Shown here one piece after another: positions 44,902-53,137 of a stretch of 64,000 bases of DNA (position 1 is the stretch's first letter; each line of letters starts with the position of its first letter). This DNA comes from Pedobacter rhodius (GTDB taxonomy: Bacteria; Bacteroidota; Bacteroidia; Sphingobacteriales; Sphingobacteriaceae), in NCBI RefSeq assembly GCF_027213645.1, contig NZ_JAPWGL010000001.1, positions 496,001 through 560,000 on the forward strand. The letters are read 5' to 3'. Position numbers and translations under genes: made by a program. The notes below the pieces were generated by a model. That model did not search any database. It was not told the DNA's origin and saw only the letters and a program-made list of their open reading frames with translations.

Positions 44902-46297
44902 TAAGCAACTCTATGAAATTCCGGTACTTCGGCCAACCAAATATTTTAAATTGAACACCTTGAACTTTAAGCCACAATCTGCATTTGCCCTTCTATTATT
45001 TATATGCCTGTCCATTCTATCTGCAGATTTTGCTTCGGCACAGCAAACAGAAATCAGTACCGTTGCCGAAAATGGCTGGGCAAAAAATTCCGTTAATACC
45101 GTTATTTTTCGCAAAAATGCATTGGTTACATTTAATAATTACCAATACGCTGCGTATTATGATTCAGAACAATTTGTTGTTTTGGGCAAGCGAAAAACCG
45201 GAGGTAAAACCTGGCAAATTCAGAAAACCAATTATAAAGGTGATGCAACCGATGCGCATAAATCCATCAGCATTATTATTGATGGTTCCGGTGTTTTGCA
45301 TGTTGCCTGGGGTCAGCACAACAATAATTTAAATTATGCCAAAGGCATTTCTTCCGGTTCGCTGCAACTTGGCGAAAAATTAGCTATGGTTGCCGAGAAA
45401 GAAAACAAAGTAAGCTATCCTGAATTTTATAAACTTCCGGGCGGCGATTTACTTTTCTTTTATCGCGATGGTGGTTCAGGAAATGGAAACCTGATGATTA
45501 ACCGGTATTCCGTTAAAAGTAAATCGTGGCAACGCATACAGGATGGCATGATTGATGGGGAAGGCAAGCGTAATGCGTACTGGCAGGTGGCCATCGATAA
45601 ATCTGGCGCGCTTCATCTTTCGTGGGTTTGGCGTGAAAGTCCTGACGTGGCCAGCAACCATGATATGTGTTATGCAAAATCTTTAGATGGTGGTATAACC
45701 TGGCAGAAATCTACCGGAGAAAAATATAATTTGCCTATCATCGAATCGAATGCAGAATATGCTTTAAAAATCCCTCAAAAAAGCGAATTGATTAACCAGA
45801 CGTCGATGTATGCCGATGCAAACGGAAAAGTATTTATCGCCGGTTACTGGCGTGACAGGCCAGATTCAATTCCACAATACCATATCGTTTTTAATGATGG
45901 ACAAGGCTGGAAAGTAAATGCTTTATCATTTCGAAAAACGGCGTTTAGTTTAAGTGGGGGCGGCACCAAGAAAATTCCCATTTCCCGACCGCAGATTATC
46001 GTCTGGCCAAATGGGAAGCAATATGCTGCAGGTATCTTATTCAGAGATGCGGAGCGTGGGAGCAAGGCTTCTATAGCCATAAATCAAAATATCCGCACCA
46101 ATAACTGGCAAATTGAAGATTTAACAGTCGAAAGCGTAGGCGACTGGGAACCCAGTTACGATACCGAGCTTTGGAAAGATAAAACAATTCTGAATCTTTA
46201 CCTTCAAAATGTAATCCAGGTAGATGGCGAAGGAAAAGCTGATACAAAACCAACTACAGTTAACGTTTTACAGTGGAAACCGAAACTGAAAAACTAG
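44888..46297 (+). CDS. Secreted BNR_4-type beta-propeller, candidate lyase/glycosidase (PL24/25/27/42 or GH145-like)
   Basis: 469 aa by the annotated start. A signal peptide (FALLLFICLSILSADFASAQQ) is followed by a seven-bladed propeller with BNR-like motifs (HVAWGQHNNNLNYAK, LHLSWVWRESPDVASNHDMCYAKS, DGGITWQKS). This propeller type contains ulvan lyases and enzymes acting on rhamnose-glucuronate caps of arabinogalactan proteins (PL27, GH145), all with His/Tyr/Arg active sites. Next to a GH105, a lyase making an unsaturated uronic acid is plausible. The ATG at 44888 sits inside operator site B; TTG codons at 44951 or 44960 just before the signal peptide are more likely starts. First gene of an operon, 1 bp ahead of the double GH43. 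Confidence 0.75.
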   Translation: MIYPPKQLYEIPVLRPTKYFKLNTLNFKPQSAFALLLFICLSILSADFASAQQTEISTVAENGWAKNSVNTVIFRKNALVTFNNYQYAAYYDSEQFVVLGKRKTGGKTWQIQKTNYKGDATDAHKSISIIIDGSGVLHVAWGQHNNNLNYAKGISSGSLQLGEKLAMVAEKENKVSYPEFYKLPGGDLLFFYRDGGSGNGNLMINRYSVKSKSWQRIQDGMIDGEGKRNAYWQVAIDKSGALHLSWVWRESPDVASNHDMCYAKSLDGGITWQKSTGEKYNLPIIESNAEYALKIPQKSELINQTSMYADANGKVFIAGYWRDRPDSIPQYHIVFNDGQGWKVNALSFRKTAFSLSGGGTKKIPISRPQIIVWPNGKQYAAGILFRDAERGSKASIAINQNIRTNNWQIEDLTVESVGDWEPSYDTELWKDKTILNLYLQNVIQVDGEGKADTKPTTVNVLQWKPKLKN

Positions 46298-46298
46298 T

Positions 46299-48473
46299 AT
46301 GAAAAATTTAACAATGCAAAAACAGTTTAAAGCCACTTTTTACTTATGGCTTTGCATAAACGTATTTTCATTTCAATTATTTGCAAAAAAAAGTGTAGCA
46401 ACGGCGCAAAAAAATACGGGTTATCTTTTTGTGTATTTCACGGGGAATGATAAAAAAGAAGAAGCCATTCACTACGCCATAAGCAATAACGGTTATAATT
46501 TTTATGCTTTAAATCATGATGAACCAATTCTTGCGTCTGAAAAAATAAGCTCAACAGGTGGCGTTCGCGATCCGCATATCTTACGCGGTGCCGATGGCAA
46601 AACATTTTACATGGTGGTAACCGATATGGAATCTGCAAAAGGCTGGGACTCCAACCGGGCAATGGTGCTGCTAAAATCGACCGATTTAATCAACTGGACT
46701 TCATCAGTAATCAATATTCAAAAGCGTTTTCCAGGCAATGAGAGTCTGTTGCGTGTTTGGGCACCCCAAACCATTTACGATAAGACGAAGCAAAAATATA
46801 TGGTTTACTGGTCTATGAAGCATGGAAAAGATCCTGATAAAATTTATTATGCCTATGCTAACGCAGATTTTACGGATTTGGAAACTGAACCCAAACAACT
46901 CTTTTTTAGTCCGACAAACGGCTCCTGCATTGATGGGGATATCATATACCACAATGGAAAATACAACCTGTTTTTTAAAACCGAAGGCAATGGGAATGGC
47001 ATCAAAAAAGCCGTTTCTGATAAACTTACAGAAGGCTACGTTTTACAGGATAAGTATTTACAACAAACTACAGATGCTGTTGAAGGTGCAGGTGTATTTA
47101 AACTCAACAACAGCGACGAGTATATCCTCATGTACGATGTTTACATGAAAGGTAAATACCAGTTTACCCGAAGTAAAGATTTAGCACAATTTAAAGTAAT
47201 CGACCAGGATGTTACGATGGATTTCCATCCGAGACATGGAACGGTTTTGCCAATCAATAATGCGGAAATGGAGCGGCTGGTTACAAAGTGGTATACTGCA
47301 GAATCTGTTTTAAAGTCTGCTCAAGCTGAGTCTATAAAGAAAAACAATATTGTTTTAGATAGTGTAAATAAAAGACTTTTTCTGCCGGTCGATTATGGCA
47401 TCAATCTTAAAAGTTTCGACCCCGAATTTCCCGGGTTTCCTGGCCTTAACATTGCTCCGAAAGGTAATTTAGATTTCTCTGCCGGAACTAAGAAAATTAA
47501 AGTTACCATCGCCGGTAAACCTCCGGTAATTTACGAGGTTGAGGCGAGTGTGAATAACAACCCGGTTTTAAAAGGCTACTATGCCGATCCGGAAATATTG
47601 TATGCTAACAAGACAAGGAAATACTATTTATACCCAACAAGCGATGGCTTTACAAGCTGGAGTGGTACCTACTTTAAAACTTTCTCTTCTGTTGATTTGG
47701 TAAACTGGAAAGATGAAGGTGTACTATTGGATTTGGTAAAAGATGTAAGTTGGGGAAAGAGAAATGCCTGGGCGCCTACAATTACCGAAAAGAAAATCAA
47801 CGGTCAATACAAATATTTCTATTATTTCACCGCTGCTCAGAAAATTGGTGTTGCCGTAGCTGATAATCCGGAAGGGCCATTTAAAGATAGCGGGAAAGCA
47901 TTAATTGCTAAAAAACCATTGGGTATTAAAGGCGGACAAGAAATCGATCCGGACGTTTTTACCGACCCAAAAACCGGAAAAAGTTATTTATATTGGGGTA
48001 ATAGTTATATGGCCGTTGCGGCTTTAAATCCGGATATGGTTTCCATCGATACCAATTCTATAAAAGTAATAACCCCAAATAAAGATTTCCGCGAAGGAAC
48101 AGAGGTTTTTTATCGTAAAGGTAAATACTATTTCCTGTGGTCGGAAGATGATACGCGAAGCGAAAACTACCGGGTTCGCTATGGCTATTCCGATTCGCCA
48201 AACGGAAAAATTACCATTCCTGAAAATAACCTGATTTTAACTAAGGATGTACAAAAAGGTATTTATGGAACCGGTCATAACAGCGTGATCCAGGTTCCTG
48301 GAAAAGAGGAATGGTACATCATTTACCATCGTTTTACACGCCCTGAAGGCATCACTATGGGTAGTGCTGCAGGTTACCATCGCGAAGTTTGTATCGATAA
48401 AATGGAATTCAACGTGGATGGAAGCATCAGAAAAATAATACCAACACTTACCGGAATTAAATCTGTAAAATAA
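46299..48473 (+). CDS. Double GH43 glycosidase (two propeller modules)
   Basis: 724-aa exported protein with two GH43-type modules. Module 1 (about 40-335) has GVRDPHIL (Asp 91), RVWAPQTIY, DGDIIYHNGKYNLFF, VEGAGVF (Glu 262) and HPRHGTV, the same type as the gene at 24513. A short beta linker domain (about 350-420) follows. Module 2 (about 425-724) is a canonical GH43 with base Asp 430 in YYADPEIL, Asp 550 in EIDPDVF and acid Glu 602 in EGTEVFYRKGKYY. It probably removes two kinds of side chain, with arabinofuranose most likely. It overlaps the GH105 start by 1 bp. Confidence 0.88.
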   Translation: MKNLTMQKQFKATFYLWLCINVFSFQLFAKKSVATAQKNTGYLFVYFTGNDKKEEAIHYAISNNGYNFYALNHDEPILASEKISSTGGVRDPHILRGADGKTFYMVVTDMESAKGWDSNRAMVLLKSTDLINWTSSVINIQKRFPGNESLLRVWAPQTIYDKTKQKYMVYWSMKHGKDPDKIYYAYANADFTDLETEPKQLFFSPTNGSCIDGDIIYHNGKYNLFFKTEGNGNGIKKAVSDKLTEGYVLQDKYLQQTTDAVEGAGVFKLNNSDEYILMYDVYMKGKYQFTRSKDLAQFKVIDQDVTMDFHPRHGTVLPINNAEMERLVTKWYTAESVLKSAQAESIKKNNIVLDSVNKRLFLPVDYGINLKSFDPEFPGFPGLNIAPKGNLDFSAGTKKIKVTIAGKPPVIYEVEASVNNNPVLKGYYADPEILYANKTRKYYLYPTSDGFTSWSGTYFKTFSSVDLVNWKDEGVLLDLVKDVSWGKRNAWAPTITEKKINGQYKYFYYFTAAQKIGVAVADNPEGPFKDSGKALIAKKPLGIKGGQEIDPDVFTDPKTGKSYLYWGNSYMAVAALNPDMVSIDTNSIKVITPNKDFREGTEVFYRKGKYYFLWSEDDTRSENYRVRYGYSDSPNGKITIPENNLILTKDVQKGIYGTGHNSVIQVPGKEEWYIIYHRFTRPEGITMGSAAGYHREVCIDKMEFNVDGSIRKIIPTLTGIKSVK

Positions 48474-49597
48474 TGATTAATAAAATTTCTATCAGTTTTT
48501 TGCCGCTGTTTTTTGCTGCAATTAGCTTAAAAGCGCAAAGCCTTCCTTCTAAAAAAGAAGTGCTTAGCATTATCGATAAAGCAAATACCTATTGGCAAAC
48601 CAATAATAAGCCTGAAGTTCGTTCCTTTTGGGATCACGCAGCTTATCATACCGGAAATATGGAAGTGGTTGCACTTACAAAAAATGAAACCTATCGTAAA
48701 TATTCTGAAGATTGGGCGAATTACAATAAATGGATGGGTGCGAAATCGACCGATAAAAGTCAATGGAAATATAAATATGGCGAAACGGATGATCATGTTT
48801 TATTTGGCGATTGGCAAATCTGCTTCCAAACCTATATCGATTTATACCATTTAAACCCGGAAGATTATAAAATTGCAAGGGCAAAAGAGGTGATGGAATA
48901 CGAAATGAGCACCACACAAAACGATTATTGGTGGTGGGCCGATGGTTTGTATATGGTTATGCCGGTGATGACCAAACTCTATAAAACAACAGGAAACAAG
49001 CAGTACCTGAATAAATTATATGATTATTTTATGTATGCCAACAGCATTATGTACGATAAAGAAGCGAAGCTTTATTACCGTGATGCAAAATACGTTTATC
49101 CGCAGCATAAAAGCGTAAATGGTAAAAAAGATTTTTGGGCCAGAGGCGATGGATGGGTTTTTGCCGGTTTAGCCAAAGTACTTAAAGACTTGCCAAAAAA
49201 TGATAAACACAGAGCAGAATATTTAACAAAATATAAAGGCATGGCCGAAGCGATTTTGAAAAGCCAGCAAGCGGAGGGTTACTGGACACGCAGTATACTT
49301 GATGCCGAACATGCGCCAGGGCCTGAAACCAGTGGAACAGCCTTTTTCACTTATGGACTGTTATGGGGAATCAATAACGGTTACCTGAACAAGAAAACTT
49401 ATTTCCCTGCTGCATTAAAAGGCTGGAATTATTTAACCAAAACGGCTTTGCAGGAAAATGGTAAAGTTGGTTATGTTCAGCCGATTGGGGAGAAAGCCAT
49501 CCCCGGACAAATTGTAGATGCAAACTCAACATCTAACTTTGGCGTTGGTGCTTTTCTTTTAGCCAATTGCGAAATGTATAGATATTTAAAGAACTGA
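48473..49597 (+). CDS. GH105 unsaturated glucuronyl/rhamnogalacturonyl hydrolase
   Basis: 374-aa exported (alpha/alpha)6-barrel enzyme with a signal peptide ending LKAQS. GH105 marks: catalytic Asp about 157 in WWWADGLYMVMPVM, WARGDGWVFAGL (226), and PETSGTAFFTYGL. It hydrates and removes the 4,5-unsaturated uronic acid left by a polysaccharide lyase, so its place directly behind the BNR_4 candidate lyase is meaningful. The ATG overlaps the TAA of the double GH43. Confidence 0.9.
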   Translation: MINKISISFLPLFFAAISLKAQSLPSKKEVLSIIDKANTYWQTNNKPEVRSFWDHAAYHTGNMEVVALTKNETYRKYSEDWANYNKWMGAKSTDKSQWKYKYGETDDHVLFGDWQICFQTYIDLYHLNPEDYKIARAKEVMEYEMSTTQNDYWWWADGLYMVMPVMTKLYKTTGNKQYLNKLYDYFMYANSIMYDKEAKLYYRDAKYVYPQHKSVNGKKDFWARGDGWVFAGLAKVLKDLPKNDKHRAEYLTKYKGMAEAILKSQQAEGYWTRSILDAEHAPGPETSGTAFFTYGLLWGINNGYLNKKTYFPAALKGWNYLTKTALQENGKVGYVQPIGEKAIPGQIVDANSTSNFGVGAFLLANCEMYRYLKN

Positions 49598-49609
49598 CCG
49601 AACAAATAA

Positions 49610-50863
49610 ATGAAAATTTTTACCAAAACACTGTCGCTAACCTTTTTAATGTTGGCATTGAGTACCGTTTTTGCATCTGGCCAGAAAAAAAGGCATAATG
49701 CGAAACAGCAGGTTTTAACCGACCGGCAATTCTGGCTTCAGCAAATGGATAAAATGGTTAAACCTGTTTTATACAACCTGGCAAAAGACAGTCTGCGTAT
49801 AAATATGCCCAAGGTTACGTCTATACATATTGATAATAAGGAACATCGGATTAAAGTGCAGTATGTTGAAGTTTTGGGTAGGGTACTCAGTGGTATTGCA
49901 CCATGGCTGCAGCTGGAAGGCGGCGACGCAAAGGAAGTTACCTTGAGAAAACAATACCGTGAATGGGCCATTCAGGGTTTAAAAAATTCATTGGATTCGA
50001 ACGCTAAAGATTTTATGAATTATGATATTGGCGGACAACAACTTGTAGATGCCTCCTATGTTGCGCTCGCCTTTATCCGTGCGCCCTGGTTATGGGAAAA
50101 TCTGGATAAAAAGAACCAGGAATTAATGATGAAATCCATTATAACCACCAGGCGATTTAAACCGGTTTTTTCAAACTGGCTGTTGTTTTCGGCAATGAAC
50201 GAAGCATTTCTGGCTAAATTCGGTTATACCTGGGATCCGATGCGTGTTGATTATGCCCTGCAACAACTTGAACAATGGTACGTTGGCGACGGCATGTATC
50301 AGGATGGCAGTACCTATGCTTTTGATTATTACAACAGCTACGTGATTCATCCATATCTAGCAACAATATCGAACATTATAGGCACTAAAACCAAGGATTA
50401 CAACAGCATGTTCGAGAAAATAAAAAAGCGTAACGAACGCTATGCCATTATCCAGGAAAGGTTAATCAATGCGGATGGAACCTATCCGGCAACCGGTCGT
50501 TCAATTATTTATCGTGGTGGTGCATTTCATCATTTAGCAGATATGGCTTTCAGAAAAGCATTGCCAAAACAGTTGAGTGCCGAGCAGGTTCGCTGCGCTT
50601 TAACAGCTGTTATCAGAAAAACTTTAGAAAGCCCGACAACTTATAAAAACGGGTGGCTAACCATTGGTTTATATGGTGCCCAACCGAATTTAGGCGATTT
50701 CTATAACAATCAGGGTAGTCCGTACATTTGCACCAATATTTTTCTGCCTTTGGGTTTACCTGAAACAGACGCCTTTTGGGCAAATCCGGCGGCTAAATGG
50801 AGCGCGCAAAAAATCTGGAGTGGAGAAAACTTCGAAAATGACCATAGCGTAGGCTTAAGGTAG
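49610..50863 (+). CDS. DUF2264 family protein, GH154-like candidate beta-glucuronidase
   Basis: 417 aa with a signal peptide ending FASGQ. EVLGRVLSGIAPWLQLEGGD, FMNYDIGGQQLVDASYVALAF, NWLLFSAMNEAFL, WYVGDGMYQDGSTYAFDYYNSYVIHP and ATGRSIIYRGGAFHHLADMA are typical DUF2264 blocks, an (alpha/alpha)6-barrel family. As I recall, CAZy family GH154, founded on an arabinogalactan-specific beta-glucuronidase of Bacteroides thetaiotaomicron, is of this type; I could not check it. Last gene of the BNR_4 operon, 12 bp behind GH105. Confidence 0.8.
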   Translation: MKIFTKTLSLTFLMLALSTVFASGQKKRHNAKQQVLTDRQFWLQQMDKMVKPVLYNLAKDSLRINMPKVTSIHIDNKEHRIKVQYVEVLGRVLSGIAPWLQLEGGDAKEVTLRKQYREWAIQGLKNSLDSNAKDFMNYDIGGQQLVDASYVALAFIRAPWLWENLDKKNQELMMKSIITTRRFKPVFSNWLLFSAMNEAFLAKFGYTWDPMRVDYALQQLEQWYVGDGMYQDGSTYAFDYYNSYVIHPYLATISNIIGTKTKDYNSMFEKIKKRNERYAIIQERLINADGTYPATGRSIIYRGGAFHHLADMAFRKALPKQLSAEQVRCALTAVIRKTLESPTTYKNGWLTIGLYGAQPNLGDFYNNQGSPYICTNIFLPLGLPETDAFWANPAAKWSAQKIWSGENFENDHSVGLR

Positions 50864-50935
50864 ACCGAGCAGGCTTATATATTTAAATCAGGCTCTGCCC
50901 TATAATTGATGTTAATTAGTGCATGATAACAGTGA

Positions 50936-52090
50936 TTAATTACCTGGTAAATTGGCTTTTTCTGAACCAATACCCCAATTTATACCCAGTATGGCAATCG
51001 ATTTGCTTTGAGATTCGAAATTTTTACCAAAAGCACCGTTTAAAAAAATGTTATCGGCTATTTTATAATTTATAACACCAACCGTTCTGTTTTCGGCATT
51101 TCCTTTCCCGTTTACATAACGGTACAGGGTTTCTACACCGACAGATAGCTGGTCGAATTCTAAAGCAGCTTTGCCGCCAACATCGATGTTATTGTTTTTG
51201 GTAATTACACCTAAATCATTTTTACTGAAGTTATCCCTTAGGTAACGCAGGGAGGCGTTGAGGTTAAAGTAATTTTTAATGGCTTTAGCATTGGCTGAGG
51301 CCAAGGGAATGTATGTTGAAAGGGTTGTCCAGGCACCAACTCTACCCGTTTGCCAGTCTTGATCTTCGATTCCGTAGGTGGCATAAGCACCGGCAAAATC
51401 CCATGAAAATTTAGGCTTTTGCTGGATAAGTTCTGCAATTTCATCAGCAAGGGCACCACTCTTTTGGGCGTTTTTTTCAGCAAGTTTTTTGGCTTGTAGA
51501 TCCAGGTTTTCCTGGCTCGCATCAATGGCAATAGCAAGTTGATAAGCTTCCAGATCTTTTTGAGCAGCAATATGCCATTCGTCAATCAAACCTTTCATTT
51601 TTTTTGCATAGCCATCTTGCTGAACTTTAATAAAAGTAGCTCTGGCACCTACGGCAAATACTTTCTGCGATAAATCTACACCATCGGGAATGAGATCTTT
51701 ATTGATAAAACCTAAAGATATACTTGTAAATTTAAGGCCTGAAAATATATCTTCTTTATTTAAAATTTTAAAGTTTCCATCATCATCCGTTTTAGTTTTT
51801 AAACCCACCGCCGCATACACATTTTTACCCTCCGAACTGGTAAGCCAGTAAGGTGCAAACTCTGCAGCGTAATTTTCAGGAAAGCCTGATGACGACTTAT
51901 CGAAAGATTGCGCCAAACCAAGCACAAATTTTTTAGGGCTGTTCGGATTTTGGATTAAAGTTGGTGTGATATCTGTTAAAATAAAAGCAGGTGAATTTGG
52001 AACAGCCAAATCTTTTAGTTTAATACTTTGCTGTGCTTTTAGCGTAACGTTAATAAGCAGAATGCCGAAAATCAGGGTTATTTTTTTCAT
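50936..52090 (-). CDS. Exported beta-rich protein, probable outer-membrane barrel, unknown function
   Basis: 384 aa with a signal peptide ending TLKAQQ. The middle (about 165-225) is a charged helix with coiled-coil character (DEWHIAAQKDLEAYQLAIA, AKKLAEKNAQKSGALADEI). The C-terminal half has alternating amphipathic strands ending SIAILGINWGIG, which suggests a barrel. I do not recognise the family. The frame opens at a TTG (52096) two codons earlier; the ATG at 52090 is 2 nt behind the stop of the preceding gene, so the pair is coupled. It lies against the direction of the surrounding PUL genes. Confidence 0.65.
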   Translation of the reverse strand: MKKITLIFGILLINVTLKAQQSIKLKDLAVPNSPAFILTDITPTLIQNPNSPKKFVLGLAQSFDKSSSGFPENYAAEFAPYWLTSSEGKNVYAAVGLKTKTDDDGNFKILNKEDIFSGLKFTSISLGFINKDLIPDGVDLSQKVFAVGARATFIKVQQDGYAKKMKGLIDEWHIAAQKDLEAYQLAIAIDASQENLDLQAKKLAEKNAQKSGALADEIAELIQQKPKFSWDFAGAYATYGIEDQDWQTGRVGAWTTLSTYIPLASANAKAIKNYFNLNASLRYLRDNFSKNDLGVITKNNNIDVGGKAALEFDQLSVGVETLYRYVNGKGNAENRTVGVINYKIADNIFLNGAFGKNFESQSKSIAILGINWGIGSEKANLPGN

Positions 52091-52092
52091 AC

Positions 52093-52488
52093 TCAAATCA
52101 AATCAATAGGTTGGTGGATTAAAGCAGTTTTATATTTGGCATCGACACTTTTTAACGGCGTATTAAATGTTACGGACCCATCTGTACCTCCACTAAGCAC
52201 ATAATTTGCTGTAATGTTATTATACTGCGCCTTACGCTGCTCTAAATCACTATCCAGTAAATCCACCTTGGTTAGAATTGACAGCCTACGGTTTTGCAAA
52301 CCATTTGAAGTTCCGATAATTTTTTTTGCGATATCGCCCGTAGCATTTTCTGAATGCGCAACAGCTTTGGCAGAAGAAGGATCGCTGATTAGCAACACAA
52401 TTGCTCTTGATGCGGCAAGCCCAAGTGTATTAATATCTACAGAAAGGCTGATTTCGGTTTGCCCATCCCCGGTTTTATAAGTACCCAT
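52093..52488 (-). CDS. Small protein, 131 aa, unknown function
   Basis: No signal peptide. It starts MGTYKTGDGQTEISLSVDIN, has a mid helix region (SSAKAVAHSENATGDIAKKIIG, LTKVDLLDSDLEQRKAQYN), and ends with GSVTFNTPLKSVDAKYKTAL. Its composition is like a cytoplasmic or surface-associated beta protein. It is read just ahead of, and coupled to, the 384-aa exported protein, so the two probably form one functional pair. Family not recognised. Confidence 0.6.
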   Translation of the reverse strand: MGTYKTGDGQTEISLSVDINTLGLAASRAIVLLISDPSSAKAVAHSENATGDIAKKIIGTSNGLQNRRLSILTKVDLLDSDLEQRKAQYNNITANYVLSGGTDGSVTFNTPLKSVDAKYKTALIHQPIDLI

Positions 52489-52544
52489 AACAAAGAGAGA
52501 TTAGTTTATTATACAAAGCTGGAATTAAAGCCGCTATTTTACAA

Positions 52545-52560
52545 TACCTGATATCAGGTA
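52545..52560. promoter_or_regulatory. 16-bp perfect palindrome TACCTGATATCAGGTA
   Basis: It lies 57 bp upstream of the minus-strand gene pair and is followed on the plus strand by five T. It could be an operator of the gene pair or a short hairpin; nothing upstream on the plus strand needs a terminator here. Confidence 0.45.
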
Positions 52561-52706
52561 TTTTTATGCCTTCAGGCGTGTTTAAATTTTATGTGTTTTC
52601 CGGCTTAGTATCGGAACATACATCCGGCCAGGCATAATTTTCTTTTTTTACTTTAAAGCCTAAAATTCCAAACTAACCCTTTTAAATCGTTAAAATAACA
52701 ATTTAT

Positions 52707-52731
52707 CCCCTATTTATTACCGTATTACCCC
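52707..52731. promoter_or_regulatory. Candidate HTCS operator, site C
   Basis: CCCC at 52707-52710 and 52728-52731, starts 21 bp apart, in front of the SusC/SusD block. The spacer is less like sites A and B, but the period is identical. Confidence 0.45.
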
Positions 52732-53137
52732 TTACTTCACGTTCATTTTTTATGTTAATTTGCTTTGACCAAAGTATAAATAAGTATGAGCAAAAACGAA
52801 AACAAGAAGTTTATTCTATCCTAAGCAGCTGTTTCAAAACGAAGTTAAAACAAACAAAAATCAACAAACCAAAGCTTTTATAAGCCGCATCTTAAACCAA
52901 CCAAATTTAATATGATTAAAAATTTACGCTTAAAGATTTAACTCAAATCTTTCACTTAGCCGGTTTCCGTTTCTTTAGCGTACCTATAGAAATAAATCAA
53001 ACCATTACGGCAAACCCATTACAAACTAATTTTGGTTTAGCAGCAGTTTATCCAAAATTAACTAATCACAATCAAATTCATTTGGTATGCATGACAAACC
53101 ATGTATATGCAAGTGTGACTAACCTTTATAACTGATT

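Larger units (their letters stand above)
52489..53137. other. 649-bp divergent control region before the first SusC gene
   Basis: The region holds a 16-bp perfect palindrome (52545-52560), operator site C (52707-52731), a 12-codon mini-ORF (52786-52824) and a TAATTTTG -7-like box at 53027-53034, about 100 nt before the susC ATG. A long leader is therefore likely if transcription starts near site C. I see no longer ORF or known RNA. Confidence 0.5.

Noticed and set aside
44985..45332. 115-aa plus-strand ORF inside the BNR_4 gene
   Set aside because: Overlapping frame of a recognisable propeller gene, with no independent signal.
25732..50863. A pure pectic-arabinan or rhamnogalacturonan PUL
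   Set aside because: GH127/146, GH43 and GH105 alone would allow it, but the galactanase-type GH43, the DUF2264 protein and the hydroxyproline operon fit arabinogalactan/extensin better. Kept as the main alternative, not excluded.
52786..52824. 12-codon ORF (MSKNENKKFILS) in the SusC leader as a gene
   Set aside because: Too short to support; could be a leader peptide, but no attenuator hairpin or conserved codon run is visible behind it.
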